A stretch of 64,000 bases of DNA. Source: Sphingomonas sp. OV641 (GTDB taxonomy: Bacteria > Pseudomonadota > Alphaproteobacteria > Sphingomonadales > Sphingomonadaceae). Shown one piece after another: positions 1 through 9,351 of the stretch; positions within the stretch are counted from its first letter, which is position 1; each line of letters starts with the position of its first letter. Below the pieces are notes generated by a model, which was given only the letters and a program-made list of their open reading frames with translations, was not told the DNA's origin and did no database searches. A program made the translations under genes and the position numbers. The stretch covers positions 186,001-250,000 of the forward strand of contig NZ_FNZB01000001.1 of assembly GCF_900109205.1 (NCBI RefSeq), read 5' to 3'.

Positions 1-36
1 AGCGAAGTTGCCCATCCTTAACGGCTGGAGCTTCAA

Positions 37-1503
37 ATGGCCGAGCAGAAGAAGCCGAACATCCTCATCATCTGGGGCGACGATGTCGGCATGTGGAACA
101 TCAGTGCCTATCACCGGGGCATGATGGGCGGCTCGACTCCGAACATCGACCGCATCGCCAAAAAGGGCATGATCTTCATGGATCACTATGCCCAGGCGTC
201 GTGCACCGCAGGACGCGCAGCTTTCATCACCGGCCAGTATCCCGTCCGGGTGGGGCTGAGCACCGTTGGCCTCGCCGGCGCGCCGCAGGGCATGCAGAAG
301 GAGGATCCGACCATCGCTGAACTGCTAAAGCCGCATGGTTATGCGACGGGTCAGTTCGGCAAGAACCATCTGGGGGATCGCGACGAGCATCTTCCCACCG
401 CCCATGGTTTCGACGAATTCTTCGGCATCCTCTATCACCTGAACGCAGGCGAATATGCCGAGGAATATGACTATCCCAAGGATCCCGAGGTGGCGAAGCA
501 GTTCGCCTGGCGCGGCGCGATCCATAGCTGGGCTGACGGCAACGGCGGCCAGAAGATCGAAGACAAGGGGCCATTCGGCCGCGAGCGGCAGCGCACCATG
601 GACAATGAATTCATGGTCGAATCCAAGCGCTTCATTCGCGAGGCTGTAGAGGCCGGGAAGCCGTTCTTCGTGTGGCACAACACGACGCGGATGCATTACC
701 GCACGAACTTGCCACCGGAATATGACGGCGTGACCGGCTATGGCATCTATGCCGACGGCATGAAGCAGATGGACGACCATGTCGGCGAACTGCTCGACCT
801 GCTTGAAGAGCTTGGCATCGCCGACAACACGATGGTGATGTTCTCCACTGACAATGGCGCTGCATCCAACAGCTGGCCGGACGGTGGCAACCAGCCGTTC
901 CGCGGCGAAAAGGGTGTCGGCGGCTTCGAGGGTGGCTTTCGCGTGCCCTGCGCCGTCCGCTGGCCAGGGCGGATCCCGGAAGGCGTGAGCACGGGCGAGT
1001 TCATGGCGATGGAGGATTGGATGCCGACGATCCTCTCCGCGCTGGGTGAGCCTGATCTGAAAGAGGAACTGCTGAAGGGCAAGAAGGTCGGGGACATGAC
1101 CTACAAGGTCCATCTCGACGGCTACGACCAGACCGAACTGCTGAGCGGCAAAGGGCCGACCAAGCGCAAGGACTTCTATTACTTCACCGAGTCCACGCTG
1201 CACGGCCTACGGTACGGCGATTGGAAGTTCTTGTTCAAAACACAGGATCGCTGGTTCAACGGGATACAGGAAAACCTGAACACGCCGCTCATCACCAATC
1301 TGAAGCTCGATCCGTTCGAACGCTTCCATGACGCGCGTGGCTTCGACGAGTGGCAGGAGAACCGTTCCTGGACGCTCGGCCCCGCGAAGATGCAGGTTGC
1401 GAAGTTCATGCAGTCGTTGAAGGAATATCCCCCAAGGATCGAGAGCATGAACTTCGATCTGGACGCAATGGTGTCAAAGGCATCGGAAGCGCAGTCGCGA
1501 TAG
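37..1503 (+). CDS. Type I arylsulfatase (formylglycine-dependent sulfatase)
   Basis: 488-residue sulfatase that would hydrolyse sulfate esters. The N-terminus has the metal-binding Asp pair (WGDD, residues 13-16), and the sulfatase signature is C56-T-A-G-R60, whose Cys is converted to formylglycine in this family. A later STDNGA segment supplies further metal-binding Asp/Asn. Length is normal for the family. An in-frame stop lies 18 bases upstream and GGAG sits 6 bases before the ATG, so the start is firm. No Sec signal peptide is evident, so it is either cytoplasmic or exported by a route I cannot see. A formylglycine-generating-type enzyme at 5773-6750 is the probable activator. Substrate is unknown. 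Confidence 0.93.
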   Translation: MAEQKKPNILIIWGDDVGMWNISAYHRGMMGGSTPNIDRIAKKGMIFMDHYAQASCTAGRAAFITGQYPVRVGLSTVGLAGAPQGMQKEDPTIAELLKPHGYATGQFGKNHLGDRDEHLPTAHGFDEFFGILYHLNAGEYAEEYDYPKDPEVAKQFAWRGAIHSWADGNGGQKIEDKGPFGRERQRTMDNEFMVESKRFIREAVEAGKPFFVWHNTTRMHYRTNLPPEYDGVTGYGIYADGMKQMDDHVGELLDLLEELGIADNTMVMFSTDNGAASNSWPDGGNQPFRGEKGVGGFEGGFRVPCAVRWPGRIPEGVSTGEFMAMEDWMPTILSALGEPDLKEELLKGKKVGDMTYKVHLDGYDQTELLSGKGPTKRKDFYYFTESTLHGLRYGDWKFLFKTQDRWFNGIQENLNTPLITNLKLDPFERFHDARGFDEWQENRSWTLGPAKMQVAKFMQSLKEYPPRIESMNFDLDAMVSKASEAQSR

Positions 1504-1524
1504 ACCTTGCGACGCTAAACGACT

Positions 1525-1556
1525 GGCTCCGCGGGCTGCCCCGCGGAGCCATTTTT
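1525..1556 (+). terminator. Rho-independent terminator after the sulfatase
   Basis: Perfect 11-bp GC-rich stem (1525-1535 with 1540-1550), CTGC loop, followed by ATTTTT. It lies 22 bases after the sulfatase stop and between convergent genes. Confidence 0.85.
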
Positions 1557-1598
1557 CTGAGCCTGCCGTAAATCGCGCCGAGCGACGCAAGGAGCCGC

Positions 1599-2243
1599 TC
1601 AGGCCTCCACGATGTTGTTGCGCACCGCATAGCGGACCAATTCTGCTGTCGTACGGAGCTTCAGCTTGTGCATGACCGCCGCGCGATGCGTCTCCACCGT
1701 CTTGACGCTGATGCCAAGCGAATGGGCGATCTCCTTGTTGATCAACCCTTCGGCGATGAGTTGCACGACCTCGCGCTCGCGATGCGTAAGCGTCGCCTGG
1801 GTTGCGGGGGATGAGGCAAGGAAGCGCTCCAGCAGCGTTTCGGAAATCACCCCGGAGAAATAAGGCCGGTTGATCGACAGCGCGTCAACGGCGGCAAGCA
1901 AATGACGTTCGGTGTCGGACTTCAGCACATAGCCGCGCGCGCCGGCCCGAAGCACTTCCAGCACCAGCTCCTCACGGTCGTGCATCGTGTAGATCAGCAC
2001 CTCGACGCGCGGCACCTCCCGCTTGATCGCGCGGGTGAGATCAAGGCCATTCAGTTCGGGAAGCGAATAGTCCAGGATCGCGATGTCCGGCCGCGTGCTG
2101 ATCGCCTCCTGAAGCGCATCCCGCCCGTTCGTGGCTTCCGCGACGATGTGCAGGTTGGGCCGGGTTTCGAGTAGCGTCCGAACGCCGCGGCGAACCACAT
2201 CATGATCATCGGCGATCAGGACACGGCGTGTGTGACTACTCAT
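1599..2243 (-). CDS. NarL/LuxR-family response regulator
   Basis: 214 residues. The N-terminal receiver has the acidic pair in IADDHD, the phospho-acceptor Asp in AILDYSLPE, the Thr in IYTMHD and the Lys in VLKSD. A C-terminal LuxR-type helix-turn-helix (LTHREREVVQLIAEG...NKEIAHSLGISVKTVETHR) binds DNA. GAGG lies 5 bases before the ATG. No partner kinase is adjacent, so it is an orphan within this window. It is convergent with the sulfatase. Confidence 0.95.
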   Translation of the reverse strand: MSSHTRRVLIADDHDVVRRGVRTLLETRPNLHIVAEATNGRDALQEAISTRPDIAILDYSLPELNGLDLTRAIKREVPRVEVLIYTMHDREELVLEVLRAGARGYVLKSDTERHLLAAVDALSINRPYFSGVISETLLERFLASSPATQATLTHREREVVQLIAEGLINKEIAHSLGISVKTVETHRAAVMHKLKLRTTAELVRYAVRNNIVEA

Positions 2244-2910
2244 TTGTGCCTCGCAACGTCGCTGTTGTGATCACGATAGGCTCCATCCTTAGCAAGGCAT
2301 CCTTCGGGTACGCGACGTAAATGGCAGGTCCTGGCGCTATCATGCCGGCATTGTTCTTCTTGTCGATAGTGCAATCGCCGGAGCCTGCGTGCCTCTGAAC
2401 TTGAGAAGTTGGTTAACGTGTTGGAAGAAAACGTTTGGACAGGCTTGCTGTATTTGCCGTTGCTACGTTGAGGGCGCGGCGGAGGTGCTGTCCAAAAACT
2501 CCGCCGCGCCCGGCCAAACGGTTCGACGGCAGAGAGGGGGGATCCCTGAAGCCCATCGAGCCGCGGCGTTCGTGAAGCATCCGGTGAGTCACCGGGCACC
2601 TCTTCATTCATGCGCTACAAGCCCTTGGTCGCACGCCCGGCCGGCACAGCCTATCGGGATTAGACATGACAGACCGGGTCTGTCGTTCCCCAGTTTGCGG
2701 CGACAAATGATGGCAGGGCGCTGCCGGGAAGTGGCGGGTACACCAAGCGGGCGCCGCCGCAGAAAATGTGAGAGGTGCCTGCGGCGCGCCCAACTGGCTT
2801 ACCCCGTCATTTGACCCCGAAAAGCGCAGGAAAGTCCCGATGCACAGCACGTCCGAGGCGGATCATTCTCCTTCGGCCGCACCGTCCGCGGTGGAGTTCG
2901 GGAGCAAGTC
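2244..2910. other. 667-bp divergent intergenic region, no gene supported
   Basis: The region separates the response regulator (minus) from an outer-membrane protein gene (plus). Only short, compositionally odd ORFs are present in any frame, without convincing ribosome sites. A less GC-rich patch around 2395-2465 is the most promoter-like part. I see no clear operator, RNA gene or repeat. Confidence 0.5.
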
Positions 2911-3858
2911 ATGGCGAATCTGAAATCCCTGAAGCGTCTCGCCATTGCCGGTCTGTGCGCTACCGCGGTGCTGTCGCCGCCTGCGCTGGCCGAGGAGGGG
3001 GGTGGCAGCGTGTACGTTCCCGGCACGTTCAACGACTTTGCAGCGGGCGTGATCGGACCTCCCGGCGTCTATCTCCGCAACGACCTCACGATCTACGACG
3101 CGAGCATCGATGCGCGGCCTCTTGGCGGACGTGTTGACGCCGGCATCGACGAGGTGCTGGTGCTCAACCTGGTCAAGCTGGCATGGGTGGCCGAAGGCAA
3201 ATTGCTGGGAGGAACGCCAAATCTGGCGGTGGTGATCCCGATCATTCCCCACGTTGACGCCGACGCGAGGGTCCGCGGGCCCGGATTTGCCCGCTTCGGC
3301 TCCGGCGGCACCCGCGGGTCTGGCGACATCTTCATCCTGCCGGCGATCAACTGGGCTTCGGAGCGGCACAATTTTCAGATCGGCATCGGCATCAGCGCGC
3401 CGGCAGGCCGCTATTCGGTGGATCGCGCGGTGAACCTAGGCCGCAATTACTGGGCGATCGATCCTCAGGTCACCTATACCTTCCTTGATCCCAAGACGGG
3501 GTTTGACCTGTCGGCCACCGCCGGCGTGCTGATCAATGACAGAAACAAGGCCAGCGACTATCGCTCAGGCAGCGCGGTTCATGTCGACGCGACCCTGGCG
3601 AAGCACTTCGCATCGGGGGTGGCATTGGGCGTGACCGGCTATTGGTATCAGCAAATTGACGATGACGAGGGATTTCTGCCGCCGTTCCTTCCCGAGGGCT
3701 TTCGGGGAAGCGCGGCCGGGATCGGACCGGCAATCTCGGGCACGGTGACGTCGGGCAAGTCGACCTTCAGCGTGACCGGCAAATGGCTGCACGACGTAGA
3801 AACCACCAACCGGCTGCGCGGCGACACGATCATGGTGAGCGTGGCCACCAAATTGTAG
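2911..3858 (+). CDS. Outer-membrane protein, SphA / phenol meta-pathway (PF13557-like) family
   Basis: 315 residues with a Sec signal peptide (basic MANLKSLKR, hydrophobic core, cleavage near ALA-EE). The mature part has alternating aromatic strands and ends with a barrel-like C-terminal strand. The VYVPGTFNDFAAGVIGPPGVYLRND opening and IPIIPHVD segment resemble the putative outer-membrane transporter family often found in hydrophobic-compound catabolic loci. GGGAG lies 6 bases before the ATG. It is convergent with a DUF4239-like gene 7 bases downstream. Substrate cannot be told from sequence. Confidence 0.75.
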   Translation: MANLKSLKRLAIAGLCATAVLSPPALAEEGGGSVYVPGTFNDFAAGVIGPPGVYLRNDLTIYDASIDARPLGGRVDAGIDEVLVLNLVKLAWVAEGKLLGGTPNLAVVIPIIPHVDADARVRGPGFARFGSGGTRGSGDIFILPAINWASERHNFQIGIGISAPAGRYSVDRAVNLGRNYWAIDPQVTYTFLDPKTGFDLSATAGVLINDRNKASDYRSGSAVHVDATLAKHFASGVALGVTGYWYQQIDDDEGFLPPFLPEGFRGSAAGIGPAISGTVTSGKSTFSVTGKWLHDVETTNRLRGDTIMVSVATKL

Positions 3859-3865
3859 ACGGTGA

Positions 3866-4693
3866 TCAACGAAGGGCAGGCGCCGACTGGAAGGATGCGG
3901 GAGCGTTGGTACGCATCATGGCAAGCACGTCCTCGATCGGCGCCTGTTGCTCACGAATGCTGCCTCCCGTCGGCCGATCGATATCGATGATCAGTTGATA
4001 GGCGAGGGCGAACAAGGCGAGCAACACCGTCGGGGCTGGCTTCCAGCCGGAACGCGTGCCCACAAAGCCAAGGATGAAGGCGCTGATCATCATGTAGAGC
4101 AGCAGCGTCCCCATGACGCGAGGTGGAACGTGTGCCCGGCGCGCCGCGACGCGGGCAGCACCAGCATCGATGGTGGCATTCATCGATTCGATCAGCGGGC
4201 GGGAGATCGTGCTGTTTTCGACCGGGCGGACAGCCTCGATCGTGCCACGCCAGAGCTGGATCTGTGCCCGGTCTGTCGCGGCCATCAAACCATTCTGGGT
4301 GGCCGGATCCTCGGCCCGGGCCAAAGCCAGGCGGTTCGCGGCATAATCCTGCAACAGCGCGCTCAACCTGGATCGAGATGGCTCCTCGAGCATCTGGGCG
4401 CGCAGATACGATGTGCCGATCGCGTTCGCTTCCTCCAGCGTCAATGCGCGGCGATGATCATAACGATCTATCGCCAGGCTGAAGGTGAACCCGAGCAGGA
4501 GCGCCATGAGACCGAACGCGCCGGAAACGATATACCCCTCGTCGCTTGTGCCGGTGGCGGGATTGCCACTGCGTCGACGCGCGCGCCGCTCCGCCACACT
4601 GCCAAGATGCATAGCGGCGACCAGGACGGCGACGACCAGAATAGTGACAAGCAGCTGAGGCGCCTGGAGCAGAAACCATTCCACGAGATGCAT
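3866..4693 (-). CDS. DUF4239 / bestrophin-like membrane protein
   Basis: 275 residues. There are two N-terminal membrane segments (around residues 8-28 and 55-75), a soluble helical middle, and two C-terminal membrane segments, which is the DUF4239 layout. The sequence before the second segment's exit (FSLAIDRYDHRRALTLEEANAIGTSYLRA) is the family's most characteristic stretch. I chose the ATG at 4693, which has GGGAG at 7-base spacing, over an in-frame GTG six bases upstream. Function unknown; channel activity has been suggested for related proteins but is not shown here. Confidence 0.75.
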   Translation of the reverse strand: MHLVEWFLLQAPQLLVTILVVAVLVAAMHLGSVAERRARRRSGNPATGTSDEGYIVSGAFGLMALLLGFTFSLAIDRYDHRRALTLEEANAIGTSYLRAQMLEEPSRSRLSALLQDYAANRLALARAEDPATQNGLMAATDRAQIQLWRGTIEAVRPVENSTISRPLIESMNATIDAGAARVAARRAHVPPRVMGTLLLYMMISAFILGFVGTRSGWKPAPTVLLALFALAYQLIIDIDRPTGGSIREQQAPIEDVLAMMRTNAPASFQSAPALR

Positions 4694-4933
4694 CGGCACG
4701 CTCCCTTGTTGCGAACCGTGCTGACCCGGCAGCGATGTCGCGACAACCGGGGTAAACCCGCATTCGGAAGGAGATACTTCCGGTGGCGGCGGAAGACTTT
4801 TGTAAGTTCGTGTGGAATCGAGCAGTTCAATGATCGGTCAGGAATGTTCCCCCCGACGCACTCGGGGGAATCCCTATCGCGGCGCTACGCGGGGAAGCGC
4901 AGATTGCGGGATGCTTTTGCATCAGGGGGCCAC

Positions 4934-5770
4934 ATGAGCGACAGACTGAAGCGGGTGAGGTTCGCGACGCTGGCGATGGCGACCCTGGCCGCACCGGGAT
5001 CGGCGATGGCGCAAGGGATCGATGACAAATATTGGGTGGAGCTGGGCGGATACCTTCCGAAGGTCGATTCCCAGGTTCGCGTCGCAACGGTTGCCGGGCC
5101 GAACCTGGCGACCACGATCGATCTTGAAGCCGATCTCGATCTCGATAGTCGCGAGCTGCTGCCACAGGTGAACGCCGGCGTGCGCCTGGGCGATGGCGGG
5201 TGGTCACTCGACGCCGAATATTACGCGCTGCGTCGGGAGGCGACCGCCTCGATCAGACGAGAGATCGTGTTCGATGACGCGACCTATCCCGTGGGCGTGA
5301 GCGTTCGCAGCAACTTCGATTCGAGCATCTACCGCGCTACGGTGGGCTATGCCTTTGTTCGCTCACCGAACACCCGCGTTGGTGCGGCGATCGGGCTGCA
5401 TGCGACCGACTTCGAAGTGGGGCTGTCCGGCGAAGCGCAGCTCGGCGGGCTCACGACCCAAGCTGTTGCCCGCCGCCGCACGTTTCTGGCGCCCTTGCCT
5501 ACGGTCGGAGTTTTCGTCCGCCAGCGGATCCTAGCCGACGTGACGGTGTCGGCGCGCGCCGACTATCTCTCCCTCAAGATCGACGATTATTCCGGCCGGC
5601 TGCTCAATGCGCAGGCGTCGGTCGTCTGGCAGTTCGCTAAGAACTTCGGGCTTGGCGCGATGTACCGTCACGTCGATTATCGCGTGGACGTGGAAAAGGA
5701 GCGCTGGAACGGACGGTTGAAGTATCGCTTCAGCGGGCCGGCATTGTTCGTCCGGGTGGGCTTTCCCTGA
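4934..5770 (+). CDS. Predicted outer-membrane beta-barrel protein
   Basis: 278 residues. The open frame extends far upstream, antisense to the DUF4239 gene, but the real start is the ATG at 4934: it follows GGGGG and opens a clean signal peptide (MSDRLKRVRFATLAM... cleaved near AMAQ). The mature protein alternates hydrophobic and polar residues in strands such as YALRREATASIRR and AMYRHVDYRVDV and ends in a Phe-rich final strand (ALFVRVGF). I recognise no specific family; an OmpA/OmpW-sized barrel is likely. It ends 3 bases before the convergent formylglycine-generating-type gene. Confidence 0.7.
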   Translation: MSDRLKRVRFATLAMATLAAPGSAMAQGIDDKYWVELGGYLPKVDSQVRVATVAGPNLATTIDLEADLDLDSRELLPQVNAGVRLGDGGWSLDAEYYALRREATASIRREIVFDDATYPVGVSVRSNFDSSIYRATVGYAFVRSPNTRVGAAIGLHATDFEVGLSGEAQLGGLTTQAVARRRTFLAPLPTVGVFVRQRILADVTVSARADYLSLKIDDYSGRLLNAQASVVWQFAKNFGLGAMYRHVDYRVDVEKERWNGRLKYRFSGPALFVRVGFP

Positions 5771-5772
5771 AT

Positions 5773-6750
5773 TCAGGCGTCGCGCACGACACAGCGGAAG
5801 CCGACATGACTGGTCGATGTGTCGATCGGTTGCGCGTGGCGCGCCGCCGGCCGATAGCGCTGGCAGTAATTGGGCGCACACAGGTGAGAGCCGCCCTTCA
5901 GCACTTTTCGCGGTATTGCGATGGCAGGCATCGCAGGGTCGAAGCTCCGCTCCCGTTCGGCGCCGAGCGGATTACGCACCGCGCAGCACGGCCGGTCGGC
6001 ATTCACATGATGGCGCGCGGCGTAATAGTCCTGCGTCCACTCCCAGACGTTGCCGATCATGTCGAACACGCCATAGCCGTTCGGCGGGAACGTCCCGACA
6101 GGAGAGGTGCGGGCGAAGCCATCCGTCAGCAGGTTTTCGTTCGGAAAGGCGCCCTGCCAGGTATTTGCCATTGGCTTTCCGCCCGGCATCAGTTCGTCAC
6201 CCCAGGCATATTCCTTGCCCTCCAGCCCGCCGCGCGCTGCATATTCCCATTCGGCTTCGGTCGGCAGGCTCTTACCCGCCCATACGGCGTAGGCTTCGGC
6301 ATCGGCATAAGCGACATGGATGACCGGGTGATCGTCCATCCCGTCGATCGAGGATCGGGGGCCAAGAGGATGTTTCCAATCGGCATCAAGGCAGTAAGTC
6401 CACCATTGCGAGATGTCGGCATGATTGGTGACCCGGTGGCGCGGCGGCTGGAAGACCAGCGAGGCCGGACGCAGCAGCGCCGGATCAGCCCCGGGGTAGT
6501 CGCGCGGATCGGGCGCGATCTCCGCGCTCGTGACATGCCCGGTGGCCTCCACAAAGGCACGAAACTGCCGATTGGTGACCGGCCGCGCATCAATCCAGAA
6601 GCTGTCGACCGCGACGGGGTGGGCCGGTGCCTCCTCGGGATAATGGTCGTTCGAGCCCATGGTGAAGCGGCCGCCGGGCACATGAACCATCTGCGCCTTG
6701 TCGACGGGCTCTTCGAACGACGGGGAGATTTTCATCGAAGGAACGGTCAC
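5773..6750 (-). CDS. Formylglycine-generating enzyme (SUMF1/FGE-type sulfatase activator)
   Basis: 325 residues of the FGE-sulfatase fold. Characteristic blocks are PGGRFTMGSND, PVTNRQFRAFVEATG, LPTEAEWEYAARGG, GNVWEWTQDYY and KGGSHLCAPNYCQRYRPAAR. The last block carries the two cysteines (about C291 and C296) that bind copper and oxidise the sulfatase Cys in true FGEs, so this is not merely an EgtB/PvdO-like relative. GTG at 6750 is preferred because AAGGA lies 7 bases upstream; an ATG at 6735 is possible. Its likely client is the sulfatase at 37-1503. The next gene downstream faces it from the plus strand. Confidence 0.9.
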   Translation of the reverse strand: MTVPSMKISPSFEEPVDKAQMVHVPGGRFTMGSNDHYPEEAPAHPVAVDSFWIDARPVTNRQFRAFVEATGHVTSAEIAPDPRDYPGADPALLRPASLVFQPPRHRVTNHADISQWWTYCLDADWKHPLGPRSSIDGMDDHPVIHVAYADAEAYAVWAGKSLPTEAEWEYAARGGLEGKEYAWGDELMPGGKPMANTWQGAFPNENLLTDGFARTSPVGTFPPNGYGVFDMIGNVWEWTQDYYAARHHVNADRPCCAVRNPLGAERERSFDPAMPAIAIPRKVLKGGSHLCAPNYCQRYRPAARHAQPIDTSTSHVGFRCVVRDA

Positions 6751-6765
6751 CAAAGGATCCTTTGC

Positions 6766-7146
6766 TCAGACGAGTTTGCCGGCAATGGCGATAAACAATG
6801 CAAGCCCCGCGACCGACATGATGAGCGCCAAGAGCAGCACCGGCCGGCGCACGCGGAATTCCTCAATACGCTGCAATTCCTTCAGCGTGGCCCAATAGCC
6901 GATCGTGCCGAAGATGATGGCGGTCGTCCCGGTGCCGGCGAGGAACAGGCCGACGACCTGTGCGGTCATCGCCGCCCTGGGTGCGTCCGGCCCGGCGATG
7001 CCCTGCAGAAATTTGTAGATGGTGAAGCCGAAGCTGAGCATCGACAGCGAGGTCCGGATCCACGCCATGAGCGTGCGATCGGCAGCCAGGATCGTGCGGG
7101 TCTCACCCAAATCGCTGGGGAGAAAGGCCGGTCTGGTCCGGGTCAC
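6766..7146 (-). CDS. DUF202 (YidH-like) membrane protein
   Basis: 126 residues. The family hallmark LAADRTLMAWIRTSLSMLSFGFTIYKF runs into the first membrane segment, followed by two more hydrophobic segments. It starts with a GTG that overlaps the stop of the upstream DUF1622 gene (GTGA), so the two are translationally coupled. A second DUF202 gene lies at 7751-8224 on the other strand. Function unknown. Confidence 0.82.
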   Translation of the reverse strand: MTRTRPAFLPSDLGETRTILAADRTLMAWIRTSLSMLSFGFTIYKFLQGIAGPDAPRAAMTAQVVGLFLAGTGTTAIIFGTIGYWATLKELQRIEEFRVRRPVLLLALIMSVAGLALFIAIAGKLV

Positions 7147-7508
7147 TTTGCCTCCGTCGGTTCGGGCACCGATTCAGGACTGGAAAATTCGTGAATGTCG
7201 CGGCCGAGGAAAAAGCCCAGTCCCGTGCGGATCGCGGCAATAGCCGCGAGTTGCCCGATATCGTCCCACGTCGGCGCGATGGCCGTTTGAACGATATCGG
7301 CACCCAGCGCGAATTCGAGCGCAATCAGAATGGCCGCTGCGAAATCGACCCAGATCCGCCGCACGGCCCGGATGGTAAGCTGTGACTGCACGGCGCGGGC
7401 AACCAGAAGAGCGAACGCCCGCGCGCTGCCCAGAAGGACGACGAGTACGACCGCAAGCTCCAATAGCAGCGCCACATGTTCCGCAACGATCTTGAGCGTG
7501 GACTCCAC
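7143..7508 (-). CDS. DUF1622 membrane protein
   Basis: 121 residues with an N-terminal membrane helix (HVALLLELAVVLVVLLGSARAF) and a second hydrophobic stretch (FAAAILIALEFALGADIVQTAI), the order seen in the DUF1622 family. It starts with GTG and overlaps the downstream DUF202 gene by four bases. No biochemical role is known to me. Confidence 0.8.
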   Translation of the reverse strand: MESTLKIVAEHVALLLELAVVLVVLLGSARAFALLVARAVQSQLTIRAVRRIWVDFAAAILIALEFALGADIVQTAIAPTWDDIGQLAAIAAIRTGLGFFLGRDIHEFSSPESVPEPTEAK

Positions 7509-7750
7509 TATTCGTCACTCCGCGGGACCTGCGATCATCTTGATCGCGTGACGATATGCAAGGCTATCGGCGTTTTTCCCGACGCAGGGCGGCGCGAACC
7601 CCTAAATCGAAGCTGGCGGAGGTTCGGCACGTTCAATCGCCCCGGCTTGCTGCCTAAGGCATCAGGGTTTGTCGCGCGTGCCCTCCAGATTTCCCCCGGT
7701 GGCGGATCGGGAAGGGCGGGCTAGCTTGAGCCAAGCAGCCGGAGCGAACC

Positions 7751-8224
7751 ATGGCGGGACCAGAGATCGACACCACCGGAGAATTGATCGGCGGCAGCGC
7801 ATCCACCGAACTATCCTCGAACCGCACGGCCATGTCGTTCGCGCGTAGCCAGATGTCCGGCGACCGGACGCTGATGTCGGTGATCCGTACCGCGCTGTCG
7901 CTGATCGGCTTCGGCTTCACCATCTATCAATTCTTCAAGACGGTTCAGCCGGACATCTCGCCGGGGAAGCTGCCGCCGGAGGCGCCGCTGCGCTTCGGTT
8001 TGTCGCTGATCGTTCTTGGCGTGCTGTTGCTGATCTTGGGCATCATCGGACACTGGCGGCTGATCCGTTCCTTTCGTGCACGCCGCAACCGATTGTATTC
8101 GCTGCAACTAATTCATCACCAGCCAGATCACCAGATCTCGGCAGTATGGCTGATCGCGGTGTTGCTGCTGGTGATCGGCGTGGTCGCCATCTTGCGCATC
8201 GCCTTCGGGGTCGGGCCCTTCTAG
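7751..8224 (+). CDS. DUF202 membrane protein (second copy)
   Basis: 157 residues. The conserved SRNTA-like opening appears as LSSNRTAMSFARSQMSGDRTLMSVIRTALSLIGFGFTIYQFF, followed by two further membrane segments. GGAG lies 6 bases before the ATG. It is divergent from the DUF1622-DUF202 pair across a 242-bp gap and convergent with the barrel protein at 8227. Two DUF202 proteins this close suggests a shared membrane function, which I cannot name. Confidence 0.8.
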   Translation: MAGPEIDTTGELIGGSASTELSSNRTAMSFARSQMSGDRTLMSVIRTALSLIGFGFTIYQFFKTVQPDISPGKLPPEAPLRFGLSLIVLGVLLLILGIIGHWRLIRSFRARRNRLYSLQLIHHQPDHQISAVWLIAVLLLVIGVVAILRIAFGVGPF

Positions 8225-8226
8225 GC

Positions 8227-9351
8227 TCAGAATGCCTCGCCAACCGCGAAGTAGATTGCATGCGAGTTCTTGCCAAAGGCGAGGTCAACGCGCGCATTGA
8301 TGCCATATTGCTTCGACAGCTGATATCGCAGCCCGACTCCGCCGGCTGGGAGCAGCGTGGTATCGCCGACCCGACCCAGTGACGGCGCGATCCCGCCGAT
8401 CCCGGCAAAGGCCACGCCGCCGATCCGCCGCCACAGGTGCTGCCGCAATTCCACCTGGGCCGCCCATGACGCGCGATCGCGATATTGGCCGTTCAGATAT
8501 CCCCGAAGATCATTAGACTGACCGTAGTTGCACAGGTCGTAGTAAGGCGCCTCGCGGCCGGCGGCGCAGACCGAAACTCGGCCGGCCAAGCCTGTTCGAT
8601 CGTTCAAGGCTCGATAGAGGTTTGCCGATGCCGTTGCGGCACTGTGGCCGAAATCGCTGCCGAGGAAGGGCAGGCCTAGCATCCAGTGCGCCTCGACCAG
8701 AAGTCCGTTGCGTGGATTGAAGGGGGCATCCGTGCGGTCAAGAATGATCGAGGGACCAGCAGAGACGATCGTTGAGCGTAGCTCCACAGGGGGAATGTCG
8801 ATCGCCGACGGCTCGTCGGGATCCGTCCTGATCCGGGTCTTCACATTCTGAACACGGAAGCGAACGCCGGCGTAGAAGTTGTGGCCGACGCGCGCCAATC
8901 CCTCGACTCGCCCACCCAGCACATCCTGTTGGATGTTGATGGCCAGCCCGCGATCCCCGGCGTCTGCGCCTACGCCGTAGAAGCGCAGCGGCAGCGAGGC
9001 GTAGCCGCCAAGCACCGAAAAGCGGAAACGATCCTGATCGAGCGCCATGCTGTGAAAGCCCGCAATCGCGCGATCGTCATTCGACGTGTACATGGCGCCT
9101 GCGCCCGTGATCCAGGGCTTGCCGGCATTTTCGGGCTCGTAGATCCTGACGATCGCAACCGCGAGGCCGGTGCCAAGCGTGGGATTGGAAAGGGGTATCG
9201 GCAGGATCAGCTGCTCGGTTGCCGCGCTTGCGGCCTCAGCCTGCTCCTTCAGTTCCTCGACCGGCGTCCCACTGTCCTGCGCCGATGCCGCATGCGACGT
9301 TGCCATCAGCGAACACACGGCAAGCGTGATCAGGCGCGGCGCCCAGGTCAC
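8227..9351 (-). CDS. BamA/TamA-like outer-membrane protein (surface antigen D15 type)
   Basis: 374 residues with a signal peptide (cleavage near SAAQD/ASAQDS). The mature part lacks recognisable POTRA domains and is essentially a 16-strand-type barrel. The FNPRNG block (DAPFNPRNGLLVEA) and the motif near LRGYLNGQYRDRASWAAQVELRQHL resemble the D15 barrel's lid-loop region. It ends in a Phe (GEAF), as barrel substrates do. Its GTG start shares a base with the stop of the upstream gene, so both are made from one transcript. Role unknown. Confidence 0.85.
   Translation of the reverse strand: MTWAPRLITLAVCSLMATSHAASAQDSGTPVEELKEQAEAASAATEQLILPIPLSNPTLGTGLAVAIVRIYEPENAGKPWITGAGAMYTSNDDRAIAGFHSMALDQDRFRFSVLGGYASLPLRFYGVGADAGDRGLAINIQQDVLGGRVEGLARVGHNFYAGVRFRVQNVKTRIRTDPDEPSAIDIPPVELRSTIVSAGPSIILDRTDAPFNPRNGLLVEAHWMLGLPFLGSDFGHSAATASANLYRALNDRTGLAGRVSVCAAGREAPYYDLCNYGQSNDLRGYLNGQYRDRASWAAQVELRQHLWRRIGGVAFAGIGGIAPSLGRVGDTTLLPAGGVGLRYQLSKQYGINARVDLAFGKNSHAIYFAVGEAF

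Noticed and set aside
3947..4933. Upstream part of a 607-codon open frame ending at 5770
   Set aside because: It runs antisense through the DUF4239 gene, has Arg/His-rich composition, and a good start with ribosome site and signal peptide exists at 4934.
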